Shown: piece after piece, positions 17,804 to 27,166 of the stretch
How positions within the stretch are numbered: position 1 is the first letter of the stretch
Layout of the letters: every line of letters begins with the position of its first letter
Assembly (NCBI RefSeq): GCF_018403245.1
Contig: NZ_BOSH01000016.1
Location: 1 to 64,000 of the forward strand
Length of the DNA stretch: 64,000 bases
From: Paenibacillus sp. J2TS4
Lineage (GTDB): Bacteria > Bacillota > Bacilli > Paenibacillales > NBRC-103111
Direction: 5' to 3'
Translations under genes and position numbers: made by a program
The notes under the pieces: model-generated
What the model saw: the letters and a program-made list of their open reading frames with translations, nothing else
What the model was told of the DNA's origin: nothing
The model's database searches: none

Positions 17804-18700
17804 TTAATCATGGCGAAAGCCTAGATCTTTTAAAATTCGTTCCTGATTCCGCCAATCCTTCTTTACTTTGACCCACAGCTCCAAAAAAGTTTTGGAACCG
17901 AGCAGCCTCTCGATGTCCATTCGGGATTGCCTCCCGACTTCTTTCAGCAAAGCGCCCTGCTTGCCGATAATAATCCCCTTTTGCGAATCCCGTTCCACGT
18001 AAATCACTGCCGAAATATGAACGACTCCGTTTTCTTCCTGGCGCATGTCCTCTATCGTCACCGCGATCGAATGAGGAATTTCCTCTCGGGTCATATGCAG
18101 AATTTTCTCGCGAATAAGCTCTGCGCAGATGAATTGCTCCGGATGATCGGTCACTTGGTCCGCCGGATAATACTGCGGCCCTTCCGGCAAATACCGCGAC
18201 AGAGCTTCCAGCAGGGCATTCACGTTGTTCCCCTGTAAAGCCGATACCGGGATGATTTCAGCAAACGAATACAGCTCTTTATATTGCGCAATAATCGGCA
18301 ATAGCTCCTCCGGATGAACTTGGTCGATTTTATTAAGAACCAGCAGCACCGGCGTATCCACCTGCTTTAATCTCTCTATAATAAATCGGTCTCCGCCGCC
18401 CAGGCCCTCGACTACATCGACCAAGAATAGAATGGCATCGACTTCGTTCAGTGTTCCTTCCGCCACCTTCATCATGTAATCACCGAGCTTGGACTTTGGC
18501 TTATGGATTCCCGGAGTGTCGAGAAAGACGATCTGGCTGTGATCCGTTGTATAAACTCCATGGATTTTATTTCGGGTAGTTTGCGCCTTGTCTGACATAA
18601 TCGCGATTTTCTGTCCAATGACTTGGTTTAGCAGTGTGGATTTGCCCACATTAGGCCGGCCAATAATGGCTACAAAGCCTGAAGAAAAGCTTGGTTTCAT
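17804..18700 (-). CDS. era: GTPase Era
   Basis: A 298-aa ribosome-maturation GTPase that binds the 3' end of 16S rRNA. The GTPase motifs are complete: GRPNVGKS (G1), DTPGIH (G3), LNKID (G4) and SAL (G5), and a C-terminal KH domain follows with GSKTFLELWVKVKKDWR. It belongs to the ybeY-dgkA-cdd-era-yqzL-recO block. Between era and cdd lies a short dispersed repeat (18750-18804). Confidence 0.97.
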   Translation of the reverse strand: MKPSFSSGFVAIIGRPNVGKSTLLNQVIGQKIAIMSDKAQTTRNKIHGVYTTDHSQIVFLDTPGIHKPKSKLGDYMMKVAEGTLNEVDAILFLVDVVEGLGGGDRFIIERLKQVDTPVLLVLNKIDQVHPEELLPIIAQYKELYSFAEIIPVSALQGNNVNALLEALSRYLPEGPQYYPADQVTDHPEQFICAELIREKILHMTREEIPHSIAVTIEDMRQEENGVVHISAVIYVERDSQKGIIIGKQGALLKEVGRQSRMDIERLLGSKTFLELWVKVKKDWRNQERILKDLGFRHD

Positions 18701-18749
18701 TGATTATCCTCCTGATCTATTCTTTCCTGGAGTCCATTCCGGCATGAAA

Positions 18750-18804
18750 CCCCAAAAAGTGAAGATGGGCTTCGAAGTGAGTTCCAATTACTTTTCGGGG
18801 ACCC
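18750..18804. repeat. Dispersed intergenic repeat, short copy A (55 bp)
   Basis: The core CCCCAAAAAGTGAAGATGGG...TACTTTTCGGGG matches two other places (19376-19432 and 55131-55186). The outer arms CCCCAAAAAGT and ACTTTTCGGGG are inverted repeats with one mismatch. This copy lacks the left-hand 70 bp that the other two carry. Confidence 0.85.
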
Positions 18805-18849
18805 CGATCCAACCCACCTAAAGAAAGCCGCTCTTCCGTTAGTACTCCA

Positions 18850-19245
18850 TTATACTCGCAGCATAAACGCTCCGGGGAGCAAATCCGACACGGTTGTCTC
18901 CTGAACGTCCCCAGCCAAATTAGCCATATAAACCGGCATATCCGGCGAACATAGCTCAATCATGACCTGGCGGCAAACTCCGCAGGGAGTGATCGGCTCC
19001 GGAGTATCCCCAATCACGACCAGAGCCTGAAACGATCGCGGTGCTTGTCCATCTGCAATCGCCCGGAAAAGCGCGGTTCGTTCGGCGCAATTAGTCGGTC
19101 CGTAAGCGCCGTTCTCAATATTGCATCCGTGAAATACAGTACCATCGGCACCTATCAACGCACAGCCCACCCGGAAGCCCGAATAAGGCGCGTAGGCCTT
19201 GTCCCGCGCCAAGGCAGCTTCTTTTATCCATGCGGATACATCCAT
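18850..19245 (-). CDS. cdd: Cytidine deaminase
   Basis: A 131-aa homotetrameric-type deaminase that converts cytidine and deoxycytidine to uridine forms. The zinc and catalytic motifs are intact: NCAERTALF (Cys and catalytic Glu) and ITPCGVCRQ. The ATG at 19245 has AAGGAGGTAGAGGA upstream. It sits between dgkA and era as in B. subtilis. Confidence 0.96.
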   Translation of the reverse strand: MDVSAWIKEAALARDKAYAPYSGFRVGCALIGADGTVFHGCNIENGAYGPTNCAERTALFRAIADGQAPRSFQALVVIGDTPEPITPCGVCRQVMIELCSPDMPVYMANLAGDVQETTVSDLLPGAFMLRV

Positions 19246-19565
19246 TCCTCTACCTCCTTGCGTGCAATAAGTAAAGCTTTCACTTGGGACTTTTTATTGT
19301 TAAACATGTGGCACTAAAAAAGCTATCATTCCTTTACAAAGGAAAGTGCCTCCAAAGCTTCAAACATCATACTCCTTCCCCAAAAAGTGAAGATGGGCTT
19401 CGTAGTGATTTCCATGTACTTTTCGGGGGCCCCAGTATATTAACCTATACCCAAACGTAACCGATGTAACTCTAATCTACGATAACTTGCCCTGTCGACA
19501 GCTTTTTGGCCCCACCCCATGCATGGGTGTTAATTCTATTTGCCGTCAGAATATAACGGTTACTC
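19246..19565. other. cdd-dgkA intergenic region
   Basis: These 320 nt hold repeat copy B (19311-19433) and a short palindrome CCCATGCATGGG near 19516-19528. No gene, and no obvious promoter for cdd, could be identified. Confidence 0.6.
19311..19433. repeat. Dispersed intergenic repeat, long copy B (~123 bp)
   Basis: It aligns over its whole length with copy C at 55062-55186: ATCATTCC, AAGGAAAGTGCCTCC, AAGCTTCAAACATCATACT and the CCCCAAAAAGTGAAGA...TACTTTTCGGGGGCCC core are shared. On the minus strand ATGATG (19365-19370) behind AAGGAGT opens a 14-codon frame ending at 19326; copy C keeps a frame of the same length with three changed residues. Confidence 0.85.
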
Positions 19566-20264
19566 CTATAATAACGTATGCAGCCAAAAAGCCAAAATCG
19601 TCACTGCTGTCCCGATGAACGCGCCAAGCAAAAGCGCAGGCCAGGTGCGGGTCTTCCTCTGGTATAGCATGAACATAAAAAGAAGGGACAAGCTGTAGGC
19701 TAAAACAGCCACCAAAGGTTGCAAGGAGATGACCGAAATAAGAGTGGATATCGAAAATGAGACGGCCATCCACAGGCTGGGCCTGATCGCCGATTTGGCA
19801 GAGAATCGAGATTCCACCGCAATCAGAGTAAAAGCGACTAGCGCAAGATAGAGCCAGACCGCAGAGGAGGACAGCCTGGCCGGCTCTTCCTTAACCCCAT
19901 TAATCCAACGCTCCAATGGCTCGTAAAAAACGACCATTCCAACGACAGCGGCAAAAACCGCAGACACCAGGACAGAGGCTGCGGCAACATCTTTAGCAAT
20001 TTTGGCAAGGGGATGAACCTCCGGCATGGCCAGGTCCACCGCCTTTTCTACAGCTGTATTAATCAGTTCCGTAACAATGACAAGGGTAATGGCCAGCAGA
20101 AGGAATAAAATATCCAACTTGCCCAGCCGGAAAAAGAGAGCGGACAGCAGGACGACGAAAGAAGCGGAAAAATGAAATTTCATATTCCGCTGGGTCGTTA
20201 AAGCATATTTGATTCCCGAATAAGCGAATCGGAAGCTTCTTAGCCATCTCGTTATTCCGTTCAC
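19566..20264 (-). CDS. dgkA: Undecaprenol/diacylglycerol kinase with extra membrane domain
   Basis: A 232-aa membrane protein. Residues 1-120 are a DgkA-type lipid kinase with three helices and the catalytic pattern TELINTAVEKAVDL and AKDVAAASVLV; in Gram-positives this enzyme phosphorylates undecaprenol for cell-wall recycling. Residues 125-232 add four further hydrophobic segments (from VWLYLALVAFTLIAV to VTILAFWLHTLL) that the 120-130-residue family members lack. I do not recognise this domain; a PAP2-phosphatase is unlikely because its His/Arg motifs are absent. The gene overlaps ybeY by 4 nt. Confidence 0.88.
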   Translation of the reverse strand: MNGITRWLRSFRFAYSGIKYALTTQRNMKFHFSASFVVLLSALFFRLGKLDILFLLLAITLVIVTELINTAVEKAVDLAMPEVHPLAKIAKDVAAASVLVSAVFAAVVGMVVFYEPLERWINGVKEEPARLSSSAVWLYLALVAFTLIAVESRFSAKSAIRPSLWMAVSFSISTLISVISLQPLVAVLAYSLSLLFMFMLYQRKTRTWPALLLGAFIGTAVTILAFWLHTLL

Positions 20265-20782
20265 CTGGTCAAGCCGGCCTCCTGTAAAATCTCTTCCTGC
20301 TTTCTAATCATCACTTGCTCTTCAGCCTCCGTCTGATGATCGTAGCCGAGCAAATGAAGAAAGCCATGCACGAACAAAAAGCCGATTTCCCGATTTACCG
20401 AATGACCGTATTCCTGGGATTGTTCTATGGCTCTAGGGATTGAAATAATGATATCTCCCAATTGATCTCCGCCGAACATGCTTCCGGTGAGGGTATCCTC
20501 ATCGGAAGCAATTTCCTCCAGGTCGCCATAATTGATTTCGATCTCTCCCGCACCGAACTCCATCATTGGAAATGAAAGCACGTCGGTAGCCTGGTCTATC
20601 GCCCGGTATTCTTTGTTCAACTTACGAATTTCTTCGTCGGTAACAAAGCTGAGGGCCACTTCACCAAGCGGAATGTCTTCCCGTTTCCCGGCGATTTGCA
20701 GCAGCTCCTCGATCAACGAAATCAGCTCCGGTGTAATTTCGTACTGATCTTGTTCATTGCTCCACTCTAGCAACAAGGCCAT
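20261..20782 (-). CDS. ybeY: Endoribonuclease YbeY
   Basis: A 173-aa zinc-dependent RNase needed for 16S rRNA 3'-end maturation and ribosome quality control. The metal motif HGFLHLLGYDH is intact near the C-terminus, and TDVLSFPM precedes it. It is 4 nt from the pgpH stop and overlaps dgkA, in the standard order pgpH-ybeY-dgkA. Confidence 0.96.
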   Translation of the reverse strand: MALLLEWSNEQDQYEITPELISLIEELLQIAGKREDIPLGEVALSFVTDEEIRKLNKEYRAIDQATDVLSFPMMEFGAGEIEINYGDLEEIASDEDTLTGSMFGGDQLGDIIISIPRAIEQSQEYGHSVNREIGFLFVHGFLHLLGYDHQTEAEEQVMIRKQEEILQEAGLTR

Positions 20783-20785
20783 CGC

Positions 20786-23020
20786 TTATGACTCTCCTTT
20801 GCTTTCATTATTTTTAGGCAAATCACTCGGATATTCAATGCGGGCGTGGAAAATGCCTAGCAGTGCTTCCTTGAGCGCTTTGGCAATAGTGTCCAAATCT
20901 TTAATGGTCAGATCGCAATCGTCAAATTGGCCGTCATCCAACCGGTCTTTAATAATTTTACGAACCATCGAATCGATTTGTTCAATCGTTGGGCTGCGCA
21001 GCGAGCGGACGGCCGCTTCCACACAGTCGGCAATGCCTACGATGGCCGCTTCCTTGGACTGAGACTTGGGTCCGGGATAACGATAATCGCTTTCCTCTAC
21101 CGTTTCCCCTGATTCTTCTGCTTGCTTGACCGCTTTGTAGTAAAAGTATTTTAACAGCGTTTTGCCATGATGCTGCTCCGCGATATCGCGAATGGCTTTA
21201 GGCAGATTGTACTCCTTAAGCATTTCTACCCCATCTCTAGGGTGAGCGGTAATGATCGCTTTGCTTAAGCTGGGTTCTATGCTGTCATGGGGATTATCCA
21301 TATTCATCTGATTCTCAATAAAATAGCTGGGCCGTTTAGTTTTGCCAATATCATGATAGTATGATCCTACCCGGCAAAGCAGACCATTCGCTCCCACCGC
21401 TTCCGCGGCGGCTTCCGATAAATTCCCTACCATGACGCTATGATGGTATGTGCCTGGTGCCTCCGTCAGCAGCTTGCGCAGCAGAGGCAGGTTCGGATTA
21501 GAAAGCTCGACCAGCTTGAGAGGCGAAAGAATTCCGAACGCCATCTCGAAGAACGGCATAATTCCGATGACCAGAATGGCGCTGATGATTCCTCCCAATG
21601 CCGCGAAGGAAAGCCCGAAGGACAAATCGGCCATCGTCATTCGATTGTCGAGCAGCACCTGGGTGACAATTCCAAGACAGCCGAACACCGATACCATAAT
21701 GCCCGCCTTCAAAATCGTAATCCGCTGGCTCGCCTTATGCAGGGAGAAAATAGCCGCGAAGCTTACGATCAAAGAAATAAACAAGTACCGGTGATCCATT
21801 AATCGATCCTGATCCATATTAAAGATAATTCCGGACATCAGACTGAATAGAATGGACGAAACATAGGCAAGGGGAGCATCCAGCAATATAATAACCAGCA
21901 TCGTCCCCATAGCAACGGGAGCCAGATAGCCGATGTACGGATACTCCAAATTTTGTCCCAAAGCAACGATCTTCATTCCAATAATGTTTAGGAAGAAGAT
22001 AAGCAACAGCATAACGAGTTGGGAATTGTTAGTCCGAATGCTCAACTGACTCTGGCGAATAAACAGGAAGATAACGAGCACGAACATCAACACCAGCAGA
22101 GCCAGGCCTAGATGAGGCCGAATATCGGTTTTGTCCTTCAGTAGATTGAAGGTTTTCAACCGCTGATACGTTTCCTCCGTTATCATTTCGCCCTTATACA
22201 CAAGCACGTCATTCTTTCCGAATAGAACCGGCTTCGTATTTTCTCTGGCTTGCGCCCGGGCTTGATCCGTTTCCTTGGCGTCATAGAATTTGTTAGGAGT
22301 AAGAGCGAATCGGACAATCTCCTGAACGAGCTCCCGCGCCGTATTCTTCTGCAGCGTCGAAGAGTTCACCATCTCTGTTACTTTAGAGCGGGCGGCTTGT
22401 GCTTCCACCAAGGGATCATTCATCAATTTATTGACAATGTCCTTGGCTACCTTTTCCATATCGGTCAAATCTTCCTTGGTCAGCCTCGGAAACTTATAGA
22501 AGCTTTCCTCCGAAAACTTGTACTGCTGCTCCAGAAGCTGCTTCTCAATCTCATTCATCAAAGTATCGTTATAGTTCCCGGCCGCTCTCATCGTCTTCAT
22601 GAATCTTTCAACATAATCGGTATAAATAGATGGAAGCAGGTTGCGGTATAGACTGACCCTGACGTCGAAGGTCATTTCCGGATCCGCATTATTCTGTTCC
22701 AATTTGTCGAATATCGTTTCGACAATTTGCTCGTTCTTGATCGATATAATCTTGTACACGGGCTGAAGCCGGGAAGCCGCTTCTTCCTTCGCCCGCTCCG
22801 TAGCCAACGAATTTTCCTCCTGGTACGGGGCCAGTATAGTCTTCTCGCTTATGGTGTTCGGCTGAATATCATAGGTTTCCGGAACGACCTTATTAATAAG
22901 AGAGAAGTAGAAAAGCAAAGCAAAACCCAACAACAGCACATACCGGATAATCGGGCTTGTTTTCCACTGACTCAGCCGGGAAGAGGCTTTTCCGTTGGCG
23001 GACGCTTCGTTTCCTGACAT
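20786..23020 (-). CDS. pgpH: Cyclic-di-AMP phosphodiesterase PgpH (7TMR-HD)
   Basis: A 744-aa membrane protein that hydrolyses c-di-AMP. It has an N-terminal transmembrane helix (about 28-45), a large extracytoplasmic region (about 45-300), a seven-helix 7TMR-HDED module (about 305-500) and a C-terminal HD phosphohydrolase domain with HHSVMVGNLSE and SYYHDIGKTKRP. The catalytic His-Asp pairs are complete. It follows phoH and precedes ybeY as in B. subtilis (YqfF). Confidence 0.95.
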   Translation of the reverse strand: MSGNEASANGKASSRLSQWKTSPIIRYVLLLGFALLFYFSLINKVVPETYDIQPNTISEKTILAPYQEENSLATERAKEEAASRLQPVYKIISIKNEQIVETIFDKLEQNNADPEMTFDVRVSLYRNLLPSIYTDYVERFMKTMRAAGNYNDTLMNEIEKQLLEQQYKFSEESFYKFPRLTKEDLTDMEKVAKDIVNKLMNDPLVEAQAARSKVTEMVNSSTLQKNTARELVQEIVRFALTPNKFYDAKETDQARAQARENTKPVLFGKNDVLVYKGEMITEETYQRLKTFNLLKDKTDIRPHLGLALLVLMFVLVIFLFIRQSQLSIRTNNSQLVMLLLIFFLNIIGMKIVALGQNLEYPYIGYLAPVAMGTMLVIILLDAPLAYVSSILFSLMSGIIFNMDQDRLMDHRYLFISLIVSFAAIFSLHKASQRITILKAGIMVSVFGCLGIVTQVLLDNRMTMADLSFGLSFAALGGIISAILVIGIMPFFEMAFGILSPLKLVELSNPNLPLLRKLLTEAPGTYHHSVMVGNLSEAAAEAVGANGLLCRVGSYYHDIGKTKRPSYFIENQMNMDNPHDSIEPSLSKAIITAHPRDGVEMLKEYNLPKAIRDIAEQHHGKTLLKYFYYKAVKQAEESGETVEESDYRYPGPKSQSKEAAIVGIADCVEAAVRSLRSPTIEQIDSMVRKIIKDRLDDGQFDDCDLTIKDLDTIAKALKEALLGIFHARIEYPSDLPKNNESKGES

Positions 23021-23035
23021 GAAACTCAGTCCTCT

Positions 23036-24010
23036 CTATCCATGCTTTTCTTGATCTAGGTTGTAAGCAGTTATAATTTTTTGGACCAGGGAGTGACGGA
23101 CAACATCTTGCTCCGAGAAATAGACGAATCCGATTTCTTCAATTCCCGCCAGAATCCGCTCCGCTTCCACCAGCCCCGACCGTTTGCCCCTGGGCAAATC
23201 GATTTGTGTAATATCGCCGGTGATCACCATCTTCGAGCCGAAGCCTAAGCGGGTCAGAAACATTTTCATCTGCTCGGGGGTCGTATTCTGGGCTTCATCT
23301 AATATAATGAACGAATCGTCAAGTGTTCTGCCCCTCATATAGGCTAACGGGGCGATCTCGATCAGCCCTCTTTCCAACGATTTCGCTACTTGTTCAGCTC
23401 CGAGGACATCGTTAAGAGCATCATACAATGGCCGTAGATACGGGTCAACCTTTTCCTGAAGGTCTCCCGGCAGAAATCCGAGACTTTCCCCTGCCTCCAC
23501 CGCAGGACGGGTAAGAATGATCCGCTTGACCTTGCCTTCCTTCAAAGCGGCAATAGCCAACACAACCGCCAAATAAGTTTTTCCAGTACCTGCAGGGCCA
23601 ATTCCAAAGACGATGTCCTGCTTGCGGATTTTGCCGACATACTGCTTCTGCCCTATTGTTTTAATCCGGATCGGCTTCCCCCGATACGTATGGGTAATTT
23701 CCCCTTTAAACAAATCGAGAAGCTGATCGGCCATCATTTGCTTCGATAATTCAACGGCGTACAGAACGTCCCGTTCGGATAACGGATAGTTGTTGCGAAC
23801 CAATTCCAGCAACACCTCGAACAGCTGCTGAAGCTGCTGGACCTCCCGGGCTTGTCCCTGAATAACGATCTCTTCTTCCCGAGAAAAGATTTTGGCATCG
23901 GCTTGCTTTTCGATAATAGACAAATACTTGTCCTGCGGCCCGAACAACGACAGCCCTTCGGCTACGTTAGCGAGCGGAATTTTAACAACAATCTGTTCTT
24001 GATCGGTCAA
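23036..24010 (-). CDS. phoH: PhoH-like ATPase
   Basis: A 324-aa cytoplasmic ATPase of the PhoH family, possibly an RNA helicase/endonuclease partner of YbeY. The Walker A motif is GPAGTGKTYLA near residue 135 and Walker B is FIILDEAQNTTP near 235; an N-terminal KH-like segment precedes them. The start is TTG at 24010 behind AAGGAG. It is followed at 15 nt by pgpH. Upstream lies a terminator for yqfD, so phoH probably has its own promoter. Confidence 0.94.
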   Translation of the reverse strand: MTDQEQIVVKIPLANVAEGLSLFGPQDKYLSIIEKQADAKIFSREEEIVIQGQAREVQQLQQLFEVLLELVRNNYPLSERDVLYAVELSKQMMADQLLDLFKGEITHTYRGKPIRIKTIGQKQYVGKIRKQDIVFGIGPAGTGKTYLAVVLAIAALKEGKVKRIILTRPAVEAGESLGFLPGDLQEKVDPYLRPLYDALNDVLGAEQVAKSLERGLIEIAPLAYMRGRTLDDSFIILDEAQNTTPEQMKMFLTRLGFGSKMVITGDITQIDLPRGKRSGLVEAERILAGIEEIGFVYFSEQDVVRHSLVQKIITAYNLDQEKHG

Positions 24011-24106
24011 AAGGCCTCATTCTCCTTAGCTCTTGAGTAACTATATTATACGTAAGATATTATCGTATATGTGCGCCTGGAAGCAAATATTAATCTGAAG
24101 AGACGG

Positions 24107-24124
24107 GAAAAAAGTCCCCTTTTG
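24107..24124. repeat. Short dispersed repeat, partial copy 3
   Basis: AAAAAGTCCCCTTTTG is identical to the right half of copy 1 (4451-4482); the left half is not conserved. Confidence 0.4.
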
Positions 24125-24240
24125 TTCACGAAGGATGCCAAGAATTTTCCTGAAGAAGGAGCAAAGGCTTACAATGCTAGAAAGCAGAGGCTATAAACGA
24201 CAACCATGTGCATAAAATAACCCCTCAAATTTCTATAAGG

Positions 24241-24268
24241 AAAAAAAAGACGCCGCAACCGGCGCCGC
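24241..24268 (-). terminator. Intrinsic terminator after yqfD
   Basis: On the minus strand a GC-rich GCGCCG-GTTG-CGGCGT hairpin is followed by TTTTTTTT, about 55 nt after the yqfD stop codon. Confidence 0.85.
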
Positions 24269-24322
24269 CTCAAATCTCTGCTGCTTCGTTATATGCTGCT
24301 GCTAGTTTCGTGTGGGATGGGG

Positions 24323-25561
24323 TTAGCTGACAGGACCTGGACCCGAGCCTGGTTCCTGATCCGGTGCCGCTTCTTCGGGCGGTACGGTCACAATCGGCTG
24401 CTCCACGGCGATATTTTCCTCCACTTCAAAGTGAACCTCCATCACCAGCTTCCCGTTCTCCTCTTGCTCCTTCAATATTTTCTCTGCTATAATTTTGGAT
24501 TCCTTGCCGGCTTCCTGCAGCAAATCTGCGCGAGCCCGCTCTAATCCGATCTCCCGTGCCGCTTCTTTCTCCAAGGGCTCTTCCAGCAGATGAACCTCGC
24601 GCACCTTTTCATTCAGCCAACCGACAGGCAGACCGTAATTCCGCCACTGCAGCGTTTTGCGGGACGAGGCCGATTCGGATGCCTCATACTTATGACCATA
24701 GCCTGTTAATTGCAAGGCCCGATTGCCAAAAACGAGATAAAACCGTTTAAATGAATTCCCGGAATAAGTTTTATATTTGCGGACCAGCGGGGTTTCTATT
24801 GTACTCGTATACCAGACGAGTCCCTTCACTTGACCTTGCGAGACGACGGTTTGCTGATTCGCCTCGTTGCCGATCCATCCCGAGATGAGCACGTCCCCTT
24901 CGCGAACATACTGATTCGGCTGCACGACCGGCTTCCCTTTTTCCGCTAAAATTTGGGTGACCACCGCATTCTTCGTCGCGACCAGATGACGTGGATTCAT
25001 AGGCTCTCTTTCTTCGGGGCTGGCGCTCTCCACCACTTTAATGCGGATATGGGTCCCCTCCACCTGGACACCTATCCAGGCTGCCCCGGGAAGCTGATTA
25101 TGCAATTCCCGAGCCAGATCCTCCTGGTTCTTCAAGCGGAATTTCCATTGATATTCATAAATCCCCAGTTGCTTCGCTTTTTCCAAAATTTCGACCGTCA
25201 TGAGCTTCTCATTTCCTTCCACCTCGACCTTCCAGACAAGAGAGGTCAGCAGAAAAAGACCGGCTAGAAAAAAGAAAACGCCCGCGACAAAAAATTTTCG
25301 TTTACCCAGTTTGTCCAAAAAAAAGGGAAGCCCATAGCGATGAAGGATATGCAAGCGACAGCCTGTCTTTTTTAACAGCGGACGAAGCCTGTAGAAATCC
25401 GAGATGGATAAATTCACCTCCGCCAGTTGCTCCTTGATTATCCGTATATCCCACAGAACGAGGCGGGTGGCCACAGCCAGATTAATCAGCTCCTCCAACC
25501 GTTCGCCACGCAATTCGATTGTAATGTATCCTTTAATCTTGGAAAATAGATTTGGCTGCAC
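24323..25561 (-). CDS. yqfD: Sporulation protein YqfD
   Basis: A 412-aa protein of the stage IV sporulation YqfD family. It has an N-terminal soluble segment, one strong transmembrane helix (about 90-110, FFVAGVFFFLAGLFLLTSLV) and a large extracytoplasmic domain with the typical WIGVQVEGTHIRIKVVE region. The C-terminus is a Pro/Glu-rich low-complexity tail. The start is a GTG at 25561 with AAAGGG upstream, overlapping the yqfC stop region. YqfC and YqfD work in the mother cell/forespore pathway in Bacillus; the gene pair is conserved. Confidence 0.94.
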   Translation of the reverse strand: MQPNLFSKIKGYITIELRGERLEELINLAVATRLVLWDIRIIKEQLAEVNLSISDFYRLRPLLKKTGCRLHILHRYGLPFFLDKLGKRKFFVAGVFFFLAGLFLLTSLVWKVEVEGNEKLMTVEILEKAKQLGIYEYQWKFRLKNQEDLARELHNQLPGAAWIGVQVEGTHIRIKVVESASPEEREPMNPRHLVATKNAVVTQILAEKGKPVVQPNQYVREGDVLISGWIGNEANQQTVVSQGQVKGLVWYTSTIETPLVRKYKTYSGNSFKRFYLVFGNRALQLTGYGHKYEASESASSRKTLQWRNYGLPVGWLNEKVREVHLLEEPLEKEAAREIGLERARADLLQEAGKESKIIAEKILKEQEENGKLVMEVHFEVEENIAVEQPIVTVPPEEAAPDQEPGSGPGPVS

Positions 25562-25567
25562 CCGAAT

Positions 25568-25858
25568 TCACCCTTTGTCGTTATTGATATATTTGATATC
25601 GTTAATCGTCCCTTCGATGAACACTTCTTCCGTCTGAATGCCCCTCATGACCAAATCTTTGCCGTGAACCTCCAGCTCGCCTTTTCCGAATGCTAATTTC
25701 AGCAGTTGACTGGAAAAATGAAGAACTCCCCGATGATTTTCGATATAGAGCTGCATATTACCGATCATCGTCAATCTGGGCAGATCGAGGATGACGTCCT
25801 GAGGCACTTCGAGCAGCTTCGCTGTAACCATGTTGAGCTTTTTTTTAATGGAGCGCAT
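25568..25858 (-). CDS. yqfC: Sporulation protein YqfC
   Basis: A 96-aa protein of the YabP/YqfC family, expressed during sporulation. The pattern LPRLTMIGNMQLYIENHRGVL and the C-terminal VMRGIQTEEVFIEGTI are characteristic. It is immediately upstream of yqfD with 6 nt between them, so the two are co-transcribed. Confidence 0.93.
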   Translation of the reverse strand: MRSIKKKLNMVTAKLLEVPQDVILDLPRLTMIGNMQLYIENHRGVLHFSSQLLKLAFGKGELEVHGKDLVMRGIQTEEVFIEGTINDIKYINNDKG

Positions 25859-25954
25859 GCCTCGCTCATCCCTCCGAACCGATAGGCTTTTTTACAAAAT
25901 ATGCTGATGGGCCGTTAATTATGAAAAGGACTGCTTCTCTCTTCGCGGATAAAA

Positions 25955-25983
25955 GAAAAAAGCAGAGCTCTATCGCTCTGCTT
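25955..25983 (-). terminator. Intrinsic terminator after the sugar dehydrogenase gene
   Basis: On the minus strand AAGCAGAGC pairs with GCTCTGCTT, followed by TTTTTC, 19 nt after the stop codon at 26002. Confidence 0.85.
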
Positions 25984-26001
25984 GGAATGTTTCCTGCTAT
26001 T

Positions 26002-27135
26002 TTATGATTCAAATAGGGGCCGGAATCTAATCAACTTATCATCTTCGGGTGTCGGGGTTCCGCGCCCATCCCGATTATTGGTCATGATATAGAGAGAACC
26101 GTCGGGACCTTCCGCCACATTGCGGATTCTCCCCAATTGCTGTTGAAATAATCCATCCATATGTTCTACGGAAGTATAATCCGCCCCGCCGAAGGTGATC
26201 TCCAGAATTTGCATCCCGCGCAAGTTGGCTACCAAGAGCTTGTCCTTCCACGGCCCTTGGCTGACGAAGGTCATACCGGAAGGCGCCCAGGTCGTTTCCC
26301 CGCTGTGCAGAAGGGGACGGATCATTCCTTCTCGCTCCTCATCCCCGCTTATTTCTGGCCATCCGTAATTGCCGCCGGGCTCTATCCGATTAATCTCGTC
26401 ATGGGCAGTCTGACCATGTTCTGAGCTGTAGAGCTTGCCCGTAACAGGATGCCAAGCCAATCCTTGCGGATTCCGATGTCCCCAGCTGTAAATCGGGGAA
26501 TCCGGAAACGGATTGGACTCCGGGATGGAGCCATCGGAATGGAGACGAAGGATTTTGCCCCCCAGGCTGTGCAAATCTTGCGCAAGCTGGGGATCATACC
26601 GCTCCCCGGTCGTAATGTAAAGAAGCCCGTCCGGGCCGAATTTGATCCTGCCTCCGTTATGATTCGTATCGCCCGGGATGTCCGCAATCAATATCTTGTC
26701 CAATTCTACGCGGCCCTCCCGGTCCTTCAGGCGAAGTACCCTGTTTTTAACTTGTCCGCCCGTCTCGTAGCTGTGATAAGCATATAAATAGCCATTCTCC
26801 GAATAGTTCGGATCGATTTCCAGCCCGAGCAGGCCTCCTTCTCCCCGGCTAATGAACGGCTCCTCAAAGCGGAAGACCGGCTCGTCCACCAGCTTCCCTT
26901 CCTGAATTCGTCGGATTTGTCCGGGTCTTTCCGTCAACAATATATCTCCGTTGGGGGTGAAAACCATTTCCCAAGGCACATTTAATTGATTAGCCAGGAT
27001 TTCCATTTCGTATGGAAACTTATCCCCTGCAACGGCATTCTCCTCTGGCTCTCTAGGAAGACCCTGCCCGTTCCCATCAATTGAGCATGCGCTGACGAGC
27101 AGCAGGAGTAGAGTGATTCCAATAGCTCTTATCAT
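26002..27135 (-). CDS. Lipoprotein PQQ-type aldose (glucose/sorbosone) dehydrogenase
   Basis: A 377-aa lipid-anchored protein of the soluble glucose dehydrogenase/sorbosone dehydrogenase beta-propeller family. The signal peptide ends in the lipobox LVSAC. Propeller motifs include LPWE-like VPWEMVFTPNGDILLTER at the start, GEGGLLGLEIDP, HNGGRIKFGPDGLLYITTGE, WGHRNPQGLAW and EHGQTAHDEINRI, where the His and Arg/Asn residues of the PQQ and substrate site normally lie. Whether the organism makes PQQ is not visible here, so the sugar oxidation role is inferred. The ATG at 27135 has AAAGGAGTG upstream. The gene interrupts the usual yqfC-floA neighbourhood and has terminators on both sides, so it is a separate unit. 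Confidence 0.88.
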   Translation of the reverse strand: MIRAIGITLLLLLVSACSIDGNGQGLPREPEENAVAGDKFPYEMEILANQLNVPWEMVFTPNGDILLTERPGQIRRIQEGKLVDEPVFRFEEPFISRGEGGLLGLEIDPNYSENGYLYAYHSYETGGQVKNRVLRLKDREGRVELDKILIADIPGDTNHNGGRIKFGPDGLLYITTGERYDPQLAQDLHSLGGKILRLHSDGSIPESNPFPDSPIYSWGHRNPQGLAWHPVTGKLYSSEHGQTAHDEINRIEPGGNYGWPEISGDEEREGMIRPLLHSGETTWAPSGMTFVSQGPWKDKLLVANLRGMQILEITFGGADYTSVEHMDGLFQQQLGRIRNVAEGPDGSLYIMTNNRDGRGTPTPEDDKLIRFRPLFES

Positions 27136-27166
27136 CTCGGGCACTCCTTTATCGATTAAAGAATGC

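Larger units (their letters stand above)
24011..24322. other. phoH upstream region
   Basis: These 312 nt contain the terminator of yqfD (24241-24268), a fragment of the short dispersed repeat (24107-24124) and, close to phoH on the minus strand, a TATAAT (GTATAATATAG, near 24037-24046) without a good -35 element. No gene is seen. Confidence 0.6.
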
